Below, one piece after another: positions 41,695 to 50,134 of a stretch of 64,000 bases of DNA (position 1 is its first letter; the number at the start of each line of letters is the position of its first letter). The position numbers were made by a program, and so were the translations under genes. This DNA comes from Gemmata massiliana (GTDB taxonomy: Bacteria > Planctomycetota > Planctomycetia > Gemmatales > Gemmataceae). The notes under the pieces were generated by a model, which searched no databases, was not told the DNA's origin, and was given only the letters and a program-made list of their open reading frames with translations. The stretch is taken from positions 1,798,001 to 1,862,000 of the forward strand of contig NZ_LR593886.1 of assembly GCF_901538265.1 (NCBI RefSeq), read 5' to 3'.

Positions 41695-42618
41695 TCAGGT
41701 CGGGGGAATCGCGTGGGGCGACCTCGCTCGAAGTCGTTCCCAGGGGACGAACATCGCATAGCACGCGACGGCGTACAACGCGAAGTGCCCCACTTCAAGT
41801 GTGAACAATGTTCCGATGTGGAATAGTACGCCGAGCGCGAGTGTCGCGGTTCGCGTTCGCTTCAGCACCGCAAGAACGGGGACCCCGAGTTCCCACACGA
41901 GCGTTACGAGGGCCGAGAGCCGGTGGAGCCACACCGGGAGTTGGTCCGCGGCGCTGGGGCACAGCGACCACGCGAGGTCGTGCGAGGTCCAGTACATCGC
42001 GAACCCGCTCCGCCACAACGGGCTGATTGCCTTGTAGTAGCCGCAGAAGAAGTACATTACTGCGAGTTGCACGAAGAGCACTTTGACCGGCCAGCCCGGA
42101 ACGAGCACCGGGCGCGGGTCGGTTTTGCTGCGCACCGACGAAACGCCCCACACCGCACCCGAGCAGCTCACCGCAACCATCAGAAAGAGAGTGTGACGCA
42201 GACGGTCGCCGCCGTTGTGAAGGCCCGGGTTAAGGTTCCACACGGAGAGGGCACAGATCCACACGATCAGCCCCGAAACGAACGGGCGCCAGCCGATTAA
42301 TAGTGCAATTGCCGAAGCGATCCACACGCCGAACAGCGCTCGCCCGCCCCATTCGGCCGGGAGCCAGCGCAGAATCGACCAGTACATGTGGTCGGCGCGG
42401 AATCGGCCGTCGTAGAGGCGCTGGCTAATTGCTTCCGGCCCGAAGAACGCAGTGAAGTGCGGTAGGTATTCGACAAAGATGTCCACGAGCAGTACGAGCG
42501 CCGTCGCGATCCGGAGCGCGGCGACGCGCTCGGCGGGTACCCGTTCGGTCCACCAGTCCCACCGTGATAACGGCCACGGGAACCAGGGCTGTGTGCCGAC
42601 GAGTCGCGCGTTGCTCAC
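41695..42618 (-). CDS. HTTM-domain membrane protein, copy B1
   Basis: 307-aa paralogue of the downstream HTTM gene. Nearly identical segments: GWRPFVSGLIVWICALSVWNLNPGLHNGGDRLR, VPGWPVKVLFVQLAVMYFFCGYYKA, and LEVGHFALYAVACYAMFVPWE. Several membrane helices. The GTG start at 42618 overlaps the TGA of the A1 gene (42615-42618), so translation is coupled. The gap to the next cassette is only 80 bp. Likely the older or younger half of a tandem duplication. Confidence 0.85.
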   Translation of the reverse strand: MSNARLVGTQPWFPWPLSRWDWWTERVPAERVAALRIATALVLLVDIFVEYLPHFTAFFGPEAISQRLYDGRFRADHMYWSILRWLPAEWGGRALFGVWIASAIALLIGWRPFVSGLIVWICALSVWNLNPGLHNGGDRLRHTLFLMVAVSCSGAVWGVSSVRSKTDPRPVLVPGWPVKVLFVQLAVMYFFCGYYKAISPLWRSGFAMYWTSHDLAWSLCPSAADQLPVWLHRLSALVTLVWELGVPVLAVLKRTRTATLALGVLFHIGTLFTLEVGHFALYAVACYAMFVPWERLRARSPHAIPPT

Positions 42619-43397
42619 GGCGCCACCCCCACCGGAACGAACTCCATTTTCGTCACGTCGAACGCATCGACCGCGTTGGTATCGGGCCACCACCGGGCGA
42701 ACGGGCGCTCGGTCACCGTGCGCAGGGAATCGGGCGATTCATCCGGCTTCGGCGTGGTGATGTAACGGTGCTTCAGGACGACCACATGCGGGCGGTTGCG
42801 GTGCGGGTTGTTGGCGAGGTACTCTTTCAGGCGCGAATCGAGCCAGGCACGGATCTCGCGGCGCGAGGCACGCACGATGTCCGGCAAATCGGACCAGAGG
42901 TCCGGCCGCTCCGCAATTACCTCCGGGGATGCGTACCACACCGGGATCACGAATTGCGATTCAAAGTGAAAGTGCCGGCACTGAACGAGTGGAGTACGGT
43001 ACGCGGTGCTCGTGTAAGTTCGTGGCTCGTAGTGCGACAGCAGCGTATCGCGGGTGCCGTCGTCCCATTGAAATTCTGTGCTCGCGAACACCGAGTACGG
43101 TGGCGTGCCCGGCGCGAACATCGCCCACCCCTGTTCTTGTCCGGATACTTCGGACCAGAACGTGAGCAGGTCATTGGCGCGTTCCGCGGTCCGCTGGAGC
43201 GGTTCGGATGTAGTAAATGTCCCCTTAGCTTGGTAACCGTAGGTGATCGGTTCGAGTGGCGGCCCGGACGGGCGGAGTGGCACGAACACTACGAAATTCG
43301 CGGCAACGATGTAAACGAGTTGCCACGTAGCGAACAGCCCCACCAGTACGGCGAAGCCGCGGCGCACGCGCGACGGATTCGGGTTCGGGTCTGTCAT
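42615..43397 (-). CDS. Partner protein of HTTM cassette, copy A1
   Basis: 260-aa paralogue of copy A2 (ATG at 43397). N-terminal membrane helix (GFAVLVGLFATWQLVYIVAA, about 14-33), then ERANDLLTFWSEVSGQEQGWAMFAPGTPP and a second-half PFARWWPD. The two copies share about the same length, motif order and GTGA junction with the HTTM gene, though N-termini differ. First gene of a four-gene leftward unit A1-B1-A2-B2. Function unknown. Confidence 0.8.
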   Translation of the reverse strand: MTDPNPNPSRVRRGFAVLVGLFATWQLVYIVAANFVVFVPLRPSGPPLEPITYGYQAKGTFTTSEPLQRTAERANDLLTFWSEVSGQEQGWAMFAPGTPPYSVFASTEFQWDDGTRDTLLSHYEPRTYTSTAYRTPLVQCRHFHFESQFVIPVWYASPEVIAERPDLWSDLPDIVRASRREIRAWLDSRLKEYLANNPHRNRPHVVVLKHRYITTPKPDESPDSLRTVTERPFARWWPDTNAVDAFDVTKMEFVPVGVAP

Positions 43398-43534
43398 CGG
43401 GTGGTCGCGAGTAACGGGCGTTTCGGAAAGGTAGCACACCTTCGGGCACACGGCCGGCTACTCCTTCCCTCCCGTGCGTAAAATGCCCGTATCAGGTTCC
43501 CGCGTTCACGGACCACTGACTCACGGACCGTTCG

Positions 43535-44557
43535 ATGACAACCGCAACTCCGGTTCCCGCGTCGGCAGAGTACCAGTCCGCACTTACAAGTGCAGCGCTT
43601 TTCGATATTTCCGGGGCCGCCAAACTCCTGCTAACCGGTCCCGATGCGCCGATGTTCCTCGGCAATCTCAGCACCAACGACGTCAAGGCACTGCCGCTGG
43701 GCGGCGGGTGCGAGGCGTACTTCTGTGATGCCCGGGCGAAGGTGAAGTTTCAAGCGTGGATCTACCACGTTCGGCTGAGCGACGCCCGACACGCGATGTG
43801 GATCGAAACGACCCCCGGGCGCAACACGGAACTGGTGCAGTACCTCGATCGCTATCTCATCTCGGAACAGGTCGAAATTGCCGATCGCACCGCGGACTTC
43901 GCACAATTCCACCTCGCCGGACCGAAGGCCGCGACCGTGCTCGGCGCCGCGCTCGGAGAGCCGGTGCCAGAACTGCCCGAATTCGCCCATATGGAGCGCA
44001 CGTTCGGGCGCGATGCGACGTGCTCCCTTCGCCGGCGCGATCAACTCGGGGCGCCCGGATTCGACATCGTGTGCAGAACAGACGTTGCCGAAGGCGTGAA
44101 ACGCATGCTCCTCGCCGCGGGCGCGACTCCAGCCGGCTTCGATACGTTCGAGACACTCCGTATCGAAGCCGGCACGCCGGTCTTCGGGAAAGACATCGAC
44201 GAGAACCGGTTCGTGATGGAAGTGGGGTACGCGCCGCGTGCGGTCAGTTACGCGAAGGGCTGTTACTTGGGGCAGGAACCGATCGTGATGGCCCGCGACC
44301 GTGCCGGGCACGTGAACCGCGCGTTCTTGGGTCTGAAGGTATTAGAAGGTGGCCCGCTCCCGGCCGGTGCGAAGGTATTTCGCGACGGTCAGGAGGTCGG
44401 GCTGGTCACGTCGAGTTGTCAGTCCCCGCGGCTCGGTGTCCCGGTCGCGCTCGCGTACCTCAAGTGGAAGCACCAGGAACCCGGCACGCGGATGGAGGCC
44501 GAAACTCCGGCGGGTCGGCAACCGGTGGAAGTGTTGGGGCTTCCGCCGGTGAAGTGA
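43535..44557 (+). CDS. ygfZ: YgfZ/GcvT-type folate-binding protein
   Basis: 340-aa protein of the YgfZ family, which uses tetrahydrofolate to support iron-sulfur cluster enzymes. The YgfZ signature KGCYLGQEPI is present near 247-256, with the N-terminal ALFDISGAAKLLLTGPDAP and GLGV-type C-terminal barrel. The family is GcvT-related; the signature Cys favours YgfZ over glycine-cleavage T. ATG at 43535. Divergent from the HTTM cassette across 137 bp, and convergent with the universal stress gene. Confidence 0.88.
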   Translation: MTTATPVPASAEYQSALTSAALFDISGAAKLLLTGPDAPMFLGNLSTNDVKALPLGGGCEAYFCDARAKVKFQAWIYHVRLSDARHAMWIETTPGRNTELVQYLDRYLISEQVEIADRTADFAQFHLAGPKAATVLGAALGEPVPELPEFAHMERTFGRDATCSLRRRDQLGAPGFDIVCRTDVAEGVKRMLLAAGATPAGFDTFETLRIEAGTPVFGKDIDENRFVMEVGYAPRAVSYAKGCYLGQEPIVMARDRAGHVNRAFLGLKVLEGGPLPAGAKVFRDGQEVGLVTSSCQSPRLGVPVALAYLKWKHQEPGTRMEAETPAGRQPVEVLGLPPVK

Positions 44558-44569
44558 CGGCAGCGAATT

Positions 44570-45022
44570 TCAGCACGTCCCGGGCCGCACCGTGAGGACC
44601 GGGCACGGGGCGTGGCGCACGACCATTTCTGCGACACTGCCGAGCAGCACGCGGGCGATTCCCTCGCGCCCGTGTGTGGCGATGCACACGAGATCGACGT
44701 TCAGGTCTTTCACGGCTTCGACGATCTCTTGCTCCGGTGAGCCGAGCCGCACTTCCGCACGCGGCTTGTACTTTTCCAGTTTCATTGCGGTAATGAGGTT
44801 CGCCAGACCGGTTTTGCCGGACTCGGTGAGCGTGTCGAGATCGGTCATCGGCGTGGGCGTGGGCATCACCGCGTCCGGGAGGGCGAGGACCGTATCCGGA
44901 ACGACGTGGAGCAGAACGAGTTCGGCCTCGAACTTGTCAGCAAGCTCGGCCGCGTACCGCACGGCCGGGGTCGCGCACTCGCTGAAGTCGGTCGGAACGA
45001 GAATGCGGCGAATGGTAATCAT
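44570..45022 (-). CDS. Universal stress protein
   Basis: 150-aa UspA-like protein. Characteristic: MITIRRILVPTDFSECATPAVRYAAELA, and the ATP-binding loop GREGIARVLLGSVAEMVVRHAPCPVLTV (G-2x-G-9x-G-S/T form). So it probably binds ATP. The ATG at 45022 has AAGGAG about 8 nt upstream, excellent; the frame extending to 45241 runs into the neighbouring gene and is spurious. Its start is 31 bp after the aminotransferase stop, so the two may share a transcript. Confidence 0.93.
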   Translation of the reverse strand: MITIRRILVPTDFSECATPAVRYAAELADKFEAELVLLHVVPDTVLALPDAVMPTPTPMTDLDTLTESGKTGLANLITAMKLEKYKPRAEVRLGSPEQEIVEAVKDLNVDLVCIATHGREGIARVLLGSVAEMVVRHAPCPVLTVRPGTC

Positions 45023-45053
45023 GGCGTGGCTCCTTTCGGGCTGCACCCGCATT

Positions 45054-45902
45054 CTACCGCGACTCGCCGCGCGTGAGTTGCTGATACCCTTCTCGAATTG
45101 CCCGCGTGATTGGTCCTTCGCTTCCAGTACGAATGTGTTTTCCGTCCACGCGCACGATGCCGATGACGCCGCACGCGGTGCCCGCAATGAACGCTTCTTC
45201 CGCGGTGAGCAGGTCTTCGAGTGTGATCGTGTATTCCGCAACGACCAGCCCCGCGTCTCCGGCCATTGCTGCGATCGCGTAGCCGGTCGCGTCTTCGGAT
45301 TGCCCGCCCGCGACGACGAGTGCGCCGTCCTTCACCACGAACAGGAAGCCTTCTGTGGCACCGATGAGGTGTCCCGCTCGGTCTCGGAACAGCGATTCGA
45401 GGCAGCCGTTTTGCAGTGCGTGTTGCTTCGCGCGAACGACGTGGAGCTGATTCAGCGTGCGGAACCGATGGGCCGGGTTCTCGGTGTCGAGCACAAGCGG
45501 AGAAACGACCGCGTGCAACCCGTGCCCGGCGAGTTCGTGCGGGAACGGCTGGTACTCTTCCGCGATCACGATCACTTGCGGTTCGATCTTTCGGGGGTCC
45601 GGACCGATCGTTCCTGGACCGCGCGTAATGACAACGCGAACGTACCCCTCGGTTCGGTTGTTAGCCTTCACAGTAGTTTCGATCGCCGCGAGCAGTTCCG
45701 CTTCGGATAACGGGATGTCGATACCCACGGCCTGGGCCGCAGCAAAGAGAATGCGGATGTGGTGTGAGGCGCGAAATAGCGTGCCGTTGAAGACACGCAG
45801 GTGCTCCCACACGCCGTCGCCGTAGAGGAGGCCGTGATCGAACGGGCTGACGCGGGCGTCGAGCTTGTCGGTGAGCGTGCCGTTGAGCCAGAGAAGAGAC
45901 AT
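45054..45902 (-). CDS. Class IV aminotransferase-fold protein with catalytic Lys apparently replaced
   Basis: 282 aa of the branched-chain/D-amino-acid aminotransferase (fold type IV) family: SLLWLNGTLTDKLDARVSPFDHGLLYGDGVWEHLRVFNG, GYVRVVITRGPG and AIREGYQQL. In D-amino-acid aminotransferase the Schiff-base lysine lies in a KSLNLL-type segment; here the aligned text is HRFRTLNQLHVVRAKQHA, giving Arg (codon CGC) instead of Lys. The next block reads AGHLIGATEGFLFVV, shifting the usual TEGSS motif. If correct, PLP cannot form the internal aldimine. Start ATG 45902. Upstream lies another palindrome. Confidence 0.75.
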   Translation of the reverse strand: MSLLWLNGTLTDKLDARVSPFDHGLLYGDGVWEHLRVFNGTLFRASHHIRILFAAAQAVGIDIPLSEAELLAAIETTVKANNRTEGYVRVVITRGPGTIGPDPRKIEPQVIVIAEEYQPFPHELAGHGLHAVVSPLVLDTENPAHRFRTLNQLHVVRAKQHALQNGCLESLFRDRAGHLIGATEGFLFVVKDGALVVAGGQSEDATGYAIAAMAGDAGLVVAEYTITLEDLLTAEEAFIAGTACGVIGIVRVDGKHIRTGSEGPITRAIREGYQQLTRGESR

Positions 45903-45903
45903 G

Positions 45904-45993
45904 TTCGATTTCGATTCGCGATTGAAGATTGACAGGGGCACCGCTCAGTAAGCTAATGCCCCTCAATCTCCAATCGCAATTCTCAAATCGAAA
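45904..45993. repeat. Imperfect inverted repeat upstream of the aminotransferase
   Basis: Arms about 45904-45940 and 45957-45993 share runs such as GCGATTG and AGATTGA and GGGGCA in opposite orientation, with several mismatches. It occupies the whole gap between the aminotransferase start and the stop of the LolD-like gene. Confidence 0.55.
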
Positions 45994-45994
45994 A

Positions 45995-46726
45995 TTACAC
46001 CGCGGCTAATCGCGGTTGAAAGGACTGGCGCGGGGCCGGTGTGTCATCGGTAACGACCCCACCCACCATCCGCACCACGCGATCCGTCGCAGACACGATT
46101 TCCATGTTGTGCGTGACCATCACGATCGTCACGCCCTTGTTGTGGTTGATGTCGCGCAGGAGGCGCACGATCTCACTCCCAGCCTCGGTGTCGAGGTTCC
46201 CGGTCGGCTCGTCGGCGAGCAGGACGCGCGGGTCCATCAGCAGCGCGCGGGCGATCGCGGTGCGCTGCATCTCCCCGCCGGACAGCTCGCGCGGGCGGTG
46301 CTTCAATCGGTGCTTCAGCCCGACCAGTTCGAGCAACTCCTCGGCCCGCCGGCGCCACTGGCGGCGTGTCTGCCACCAGGTGAGCACCGAGTGCCCGATG
46401 TACGCCGGCATCAGCACGTTGTCGACCGCGTTGAGTTCCGGGAGCAGGTGGTAGAACTGGAAGATGTAGCCGAACGTACGGTTCCGCAGGCGGTCGCGGT
46501 CGCGGGACGGGAGGTTGTCGATGCGCTTCCCGTCGAGCAGCACGCGCCCCGTGTCCGGGGTGTCGAGCGTGCCGATCAGGTGCAGCAGCGTGCTCTTCCC
46601 GGAGCCGGACGCACCGACGATGCTCAGGAACTCGCCCGTCTGTACTTCGAGGTCCAGCCCGTTCAGCACCCGCACCTGAACGGCGTGCCGGCGGTACGTT
46701 TTTTCGAGCTTTACGGCGGTCAGCAT
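45995..46726 (-). CDS. ABC transporter ATP-binding protein, LolD-like
   Basis: 243-aa ATPase of the MacB/LolD family. Walker A GASGSGKST near 39-47, Q-loop YHLLPEL, signature LSGGEMQRTAIARALLMDP, Walker B LLADEPTGNLD, H-loop VMVTHNMEIV. Begins MLTAVKLEKTYRR, and partners with the FtsX-type permease gene upstream, so a lipoprotein-release or related complex is likely. ATG at 46726; the frame from 46741 lies in the repeat. The permease gene's stop is 86 bp upstream, a repeat between. Confidence 0.94.
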   Translation of the reverse strand: MLTAVKLEKTYRRHAVQVRVLNGLDLEVQTGEFLSIVGASGSGKSTLLHLIGTLDTPDTGRVLLDGKRIDNLPSRDRDRLRNRTFGYIFQFYHLLPELNAVDNVLMPAYIGHSVLTWWQTRRQWRRRAEELLELVGLKHRLKHRPRELSGGEMQRTAIARALLMDPRVLLADEPTGNLDTEAGSEIVRLLRDINHNKGVTIVMVTHNMEIVSATDRVVRMVGGVVTDDTPAPRQSFQPRLAAV

Positions 46727-46734
46727 AGTTCCGG

Positions 46735-46813
46735 GTTCCAAGTTCCAGGTTCCAAGTTAATACACGCGACGCAGGCTCCAGCAACTTGGAACTTGGAACC
46801 TGGAACTTGGAAC
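46735..46813. repeat. Palindromic repeat between LolC-like and LolD-like genes
   Basis: 24-bp perfect inverted arms (46735-46758 with 46790-46813), 31-nt spacer; the same GGTTCCAAGTTCCA-type motif occurs in extra partial copies inside the arms. The right arm ends at the permease stop codon and the left lies just upstream of the LolD-like start. Confidence 0.8.
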
Positions 46814-48423
46814 TATTCAAATCTCAAGGCCCGGACCGGTTGCAGTGTCGCCGCGCGCCAGGCCGGGAGCAGGCTGAACGTGGACGCGATGAGTACGGCC
46901 CCGAGGTTCACGCCCACCACGGTCAGCCACTCAACGTTGGTCGGGATTTCCTTGAAGTAGTACACGTCCTTCGGGAACAGGGCGGCGCCCGTTTGCCGCG
47001 TTAGGAACGCCTCGATTTCGTTGATGTACCGAGTGATGGTCAGCCCCAGTGCGGTACCCAGACCGCACCCGACGGTACCGAGCAGGAGCCCGTAACCGAG
47101 GAAGATGCTCATCACGCCCCAACTGCTCGCGCCCAGCGATTTCATGATGCCGATGTCGCGGTACTTCTCGCTCACGATCATGGTGAAGATCGCGAGGATG
47201 CTAAACCCGGCCACGCCGACGATCATGAACAGGAGTATGTTCAGGATGCTGCGTTCTACCTCGATCGCAGACAGCAGCGGTCCCTGGAGTTCTTCCCACG
47301 TGGCGACCTTGGCCTCGCGGTGCGGGAAGTATTTCCGCAGTTCCTCGCACACGGCCGCCTTATCGCGGTCGTAGTTCTTCAACCGGAGCTGGAACGCCGT
47401 GGCCCGGTCCGCCATGCCGCGGATGCTCTGCAACTGTTCGAGCGGCACGTAGACGTAGCTCTGGTCGTACTCGCTCATCTCCGTCTTCAGGTAGTCGGCC
47501 ACGTAGAAGCTGCCCCACACGGGCTTGAGGTCTTCACCGCCCGCAGTCGTGAGAATCACGTTGTCGCCCGGGGATAGCGCGACCTCTTCCACCATCTGGC
47601 CTTCTTTGTTGTGGTACCGGAAGTGCGCGAGGCTGTGCCCCACGATGACGCCGTGCATCTTCGGTTTCGGGATACCGACGTCGACGTCCATCTTCGGTTC
47701 GGGGATCGCGTCGGGCAGCGGCGGGATGGTCGTCGCTACGGCTTTCGACTGAACGACTTGAGGGGCCTCACGGTCGTGGCGCCGCCGGTTCCACTCGACG
47801 CGCTGGAGCGCTTCCGGGGTGAGGTCGAAATTCGGGTGCGGCGAGTCCTTTTGGCGGGTCAGGTACTCGGAGAACCCGCCCACCGCGGTGCGGCCCTCCG
47901 GGTCGATGCCGATCAGCCGCACCGGTTTGGCAACGATCCGGTTGTAGTCGTCGCGGAACTGGAGAACGGCGAACGTTTCGATGGTGGGCGTGACAGCTTC
48001 GATCTTGTCGCCCACGGGACCGGTCTGGATCTCGTGCGCGATCCCGGCCGGGGTCAGATGCCGTCGGGTCGTGAGTGTTTTGCCGTCCGTTGTTTCGATG
48101 ACCAGCGCGTGCGGGGTCTGTTGGCGGCTCACCTCGATCGATCCGCCGCGAATCATCCGTGTGTCGGCGCCGAACTTCTTGGCCTCGTCTGCCGTGAGGT
48201 CGCGCGTCGCTTCGCGGACGATCTCGAACCCGTCGGGGCGGTCCGTGTCCACGACGACATCGGACAGAACCCCGTGGAGCCGGTCCTTGAGCTTGGTGCT
48301 GAACCCGCTCATGACCGCGTTCACCACGATCAGTGTCGCCACGCCGAGCATCACGCTCACGATGCAGATGAACGCCAAATAGCGGGTTTGCAGGTAGCGG
48401 ACGCAGAGGAGCAGCTTGTACAC
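46813..48423 (-). CDS. ABC transporter permease, LolC/E-like (FtsX domain)
   Basis: 536-aa inner-membrane protein. N-terminal helix VYKLLLCVRYLQTRYLAFICIVSVMLGVATLIVV, a long periplasmic domain, and the FtsX-like C-terminus with three helices (LNILLFMIVGVAGFSILAIF; GVMSIFLGYGLLLGTVGCGLG; LLPAWRAATLQPVRALRFE). With the LolD-like ATPase it should form a lipoprotein-sorting or similar exporter. The GTG at 48423 has AAGGA 6 nt upstream; the frame further up to 48702 is translated repeat (see repeat at 48590). Longer than E. coli LolC (about 400 aa) because of the large periplasmic domain. Confidence 0.9.
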   Translation of the reverse strand: MYKLLLCVRYLQTRYLAFICIVSVMLGVATLIVVNAVMSGFSTKLKDRLHGVLSDVVVDTDRPDGFEIVREATRDLTADEAKKFGADTRMIRGGSIEVSRQQTPHALVIETTDGKTLTTRRHLTPAGIAHEIQTGPVGDKIEAVTPTIETFAVLQFRDDYNRIVAKPVRLIGIDPEGRTAVGGFSEYLTRQKDSPHPNFDLTPEALQRVEWNRRRHDREAPQVVQSKAVATTIPPLPDAIPEPKMDVDVGIPKPKMHGVIVGHSLAHFRYHNKEGQMVEEVALSPGDNVILTTAGGEDLKPVWGSFYVADYLKTEMSEYDQSYVYVPLEQLQSIRGMADRATAFQLRLKNYDRDKAAVCEELRKYFPHREAKVATWEELQGPLLSAIEVERSILNILLFMIVGVAGFSILAIFTMIVSEKYRDIGIMKSLGASSWGVMSIFLGYGLLLGTVGCGLGTALGLTITRYINEIEAFLTRQTGAALFPKDVYYFKEIPTNVEWLTVVGVNLGAVLIASTFSLLPAWRAATLQPVRALRFE

Positions 48424-48770
48424 GGCAGTCCTTCCGACCAGTGTGCGCGCGAGTGTGGTGGGAACACGGTCGCGGGTGCTTGTAACAAGACCGGCGGTCG
48501 AGGAAAAGGCCAAGAGCGAAGGGGCAGAGGAGGCAGGATAGAGAACAAGAGCGCGGGCAGAGATCAGAGGACAGGGGCAGAGACAGAGTCGCGGATAACG
48601 CAGATAACGCGGATCAAGGCCAAAAACAGAATTTTTGGACAGGATCAACAAGATTAACAGGATTGGAATTCCGAATCCGGTCGATCCGGTTGATCCTGTC
48701 AAATGCTTTTCTGCTTCTCGTCTTGATCCGCGTTATCTGCGTGATCCGCGGTTCCGATTTCTGCTTTCTG
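48424..48770. other. Intergenic region filled by a nested palindromic repeat
   Basis: The 347 bp between the permease gene and the hypothetical gene hold mainly the repeat at 48590-48750. The rest (48424-48589) should carry the permease promoter; none is obvious. Open frames through the repeat encode DRINKIN- and NPVN-like peptides and should not be annotated as protein. Confidence 0.6.
48590..48750. repeat. Nested palindromic repeat
   Basis: 29-bp outer arms (48590-48618 with 48722-48750, one mismatch) around inner arms GACAGGATCAAC / GTTGATCCTGTC (48638-48649 with 48689-48700). The GATCAACGCAGAT/GATCCGCGTT-like core resembles the repeat at 23472-23564. Confidence 0.8.
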
Positions 48771-49217
48771 CTACTCTTTATTGCCCCAAACTTGGACACC
48801 AAAACCATTTAGATCAATGTCTTCGCCCTTTTCGGCCTCCCCCGGGCCGCCGCGGTCGATCGAGAGACGCAGGTACGCCCAGATGCTCGTTTTCTCGCCC
48901 TGCATGTCGTACCCGCTCGCGTCCGTGTCGGCTTCCAGTAACCAGCGCCAGCTTCTGCGCTCGTCCTTTCCGCCGTCGGTGGCTTCTTCCTGCCAGCCCT
49001 TCAGCACGCGCGACAAGTTCTGGAGCGCGGACCGCCAGCTCTTGTTCTCGGTAATGTGCATTCGCACCTCATCCGGGGCCGCCTCAATGGAGACGTTGGC
49101 CACCGTTTTGAGGGCGTCGAAGAGCTTGTGCTCGATCGCGGAGCAGCGCCACGGCGACCACAGATAAAAGGTGACGCTCGGCGCTTCCATCACTAACCCG
49201 AACAGGTCCACCCGCAT
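48771..49217 (-). CDS. Hypothetical protein, 148 aa
   Basis: Not recognised. ATG at 49217. Acidic soluble protein; segments APSVTFYLWSPWRCSAIEHKL, RVLKGWQEEATDGGKDERRSWRWLLEADTD and SIWAYLRLSIDRG are Trp-rich and suggest mixed alpha/beta structure. No signal or membrane helix. Divergent from the metallophosphoesterase gene (about 80 bp between starts). Its stop follows the palindromic repeat. Confidence 0.6.
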   Translation of the reverse strand: MRVDLFGLVMEAPSVTFYLWSPWRCSAIEHKLFDALKTVANVSIEAAPDEVRMHITENKSWRSALQNLSRVLKGWQEEATDGGKDERRSWRWLLEADTDASGYDMQGEKTSIWAYLRLSIDRGGPGEAEKGEDIDLNGFGVQVWGNKE

Positions 49218-49299
49218 GGCGGCTCTCCGCGTGTCGATCAAATAACATACCAGTAGTGCAATTTAGCTCGGAACGAACACCCGGAGAAGGTGAGAGGTG

Positions 49300-50130
49300 A
49301 TGCAATTGCCAGCCCGAGTCGACTACCCCGTGATCGCGATCGGTGACCTGCACGGGCGCGTCGAGTGGCTCGATAAGCTCGTCGCGAAGTTGCGCACGCG
49401 CCCCGAATGGCCGACCGCGAAACTCGTCTTCCTCGGCGACCTCGTGGACCGGCACCCCACGGTGAAGGATCTCGTCTCGCGCGTGATCGAGTTAATCGCC
49501 GAGAAACCCGGGAGCACGTGCGTGATGGGCAACCACGATCTGGCGCTCGTAAAAGCGACCGGGTTGGACGGCCCGCCCTCCGAGTCGTGGGTGCGCCGGT
49601 ACGCGACCAACTACGACCACAACTGGACGTTCCGCAGTTACTTGGGGCGCACGGCGGACTACATGCCGCAGGGGAAGTGGGAACAGGAACTCGCGGAACT
49701 TCGAGCCGCGATGCCGGAGGATCACCGGGCGTTTCTCGCGAAACTGCCCTGGGTCGCCGAGGCCGAGGGGCACATCTTCCTGCACAACGGGTTGTCGCCG
49801 GAACTGGACTGTCCCGCGCCGGTCCAGTTGGCGTGTGCGCACAACAAAATTTGGGACCGTGCGGTGGTCAACCCGCGGTTCGGGACCGACACGGACCGGA
49901 TGTTCAATCCGGAGTACCCGGTGTGGATCGGCGCGGACAAGCGGCTCTCGGAGCGCCCGCTGCCGCTACCGGGAAAGGTGCAAGTGAGCGGGCACATCAA
50001 ACTCGACGCGCCCGACGCGAACCGCGTCCGCATCCGCATCGACACGAGCGGCGGGGTGCGCGAGCCGCTCACCGCGTGTATCCTCACCGGCCCGGGCGCG
50101 GAGCCGGTGTTCGTGTTCAGCAACGAGTGA
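49300..50130 (+). CDS. Metallophosphoesterase, PPP-family phosphatase-like
   Basis: 276-aa calcineurin-like phosphoesterase. Metal-ligand motifs in order: GDLHGR near 16-21, FLGDLVDR near 46-53, MGNHDL near 77, and LHNG near 165, matching serine/threonine-type or bis(5'-nucleosyl)-tetraphosphatase (PrpE-like) enzymes. The substrate could be a phosphoprotein, given many kinases in the window, or a dinucleotide. ATG at 49300 (a GTG lies one codon earlier) after AGGTGAGAGG. Convergent with the next gene with a 4-bp gap. Confidence 0.88.
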   Translation: MQLPARVDYPVIAIGDLHGRVEWLDKLVAKLRTRPEWPTAKLVFLGDLVDRHPTVKDLVSRVIELIAEKPGSTCVMGNHDLALVKATGLDGPPSESWVRRYATNYDHNWTFRSYLGRTADYMPQGKWEQELAELRAAMPEDHRAFLAKLPWVAEAEGHIFLHNGLSPELDCPAPVQLACAHNKIWDRAVVNPRFGTDTDRMFNPEYPVWIGADKRLSERPLPLPGKVQVSGHIKLDAPDANRVRIRIDTSGGVREPLTACILTGPGAEPVFVFSNE

Positions 50131-50134
50131 TGCG

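Noticed and set aside
48424..48702. N-terminal extension of the LolC-like permease
   Set aside because: Encoded by a dispersed palindrome (DRINKIN/NPVN-like peptides); the GTG at 48423 with AAGGA and family alignment is the better start.
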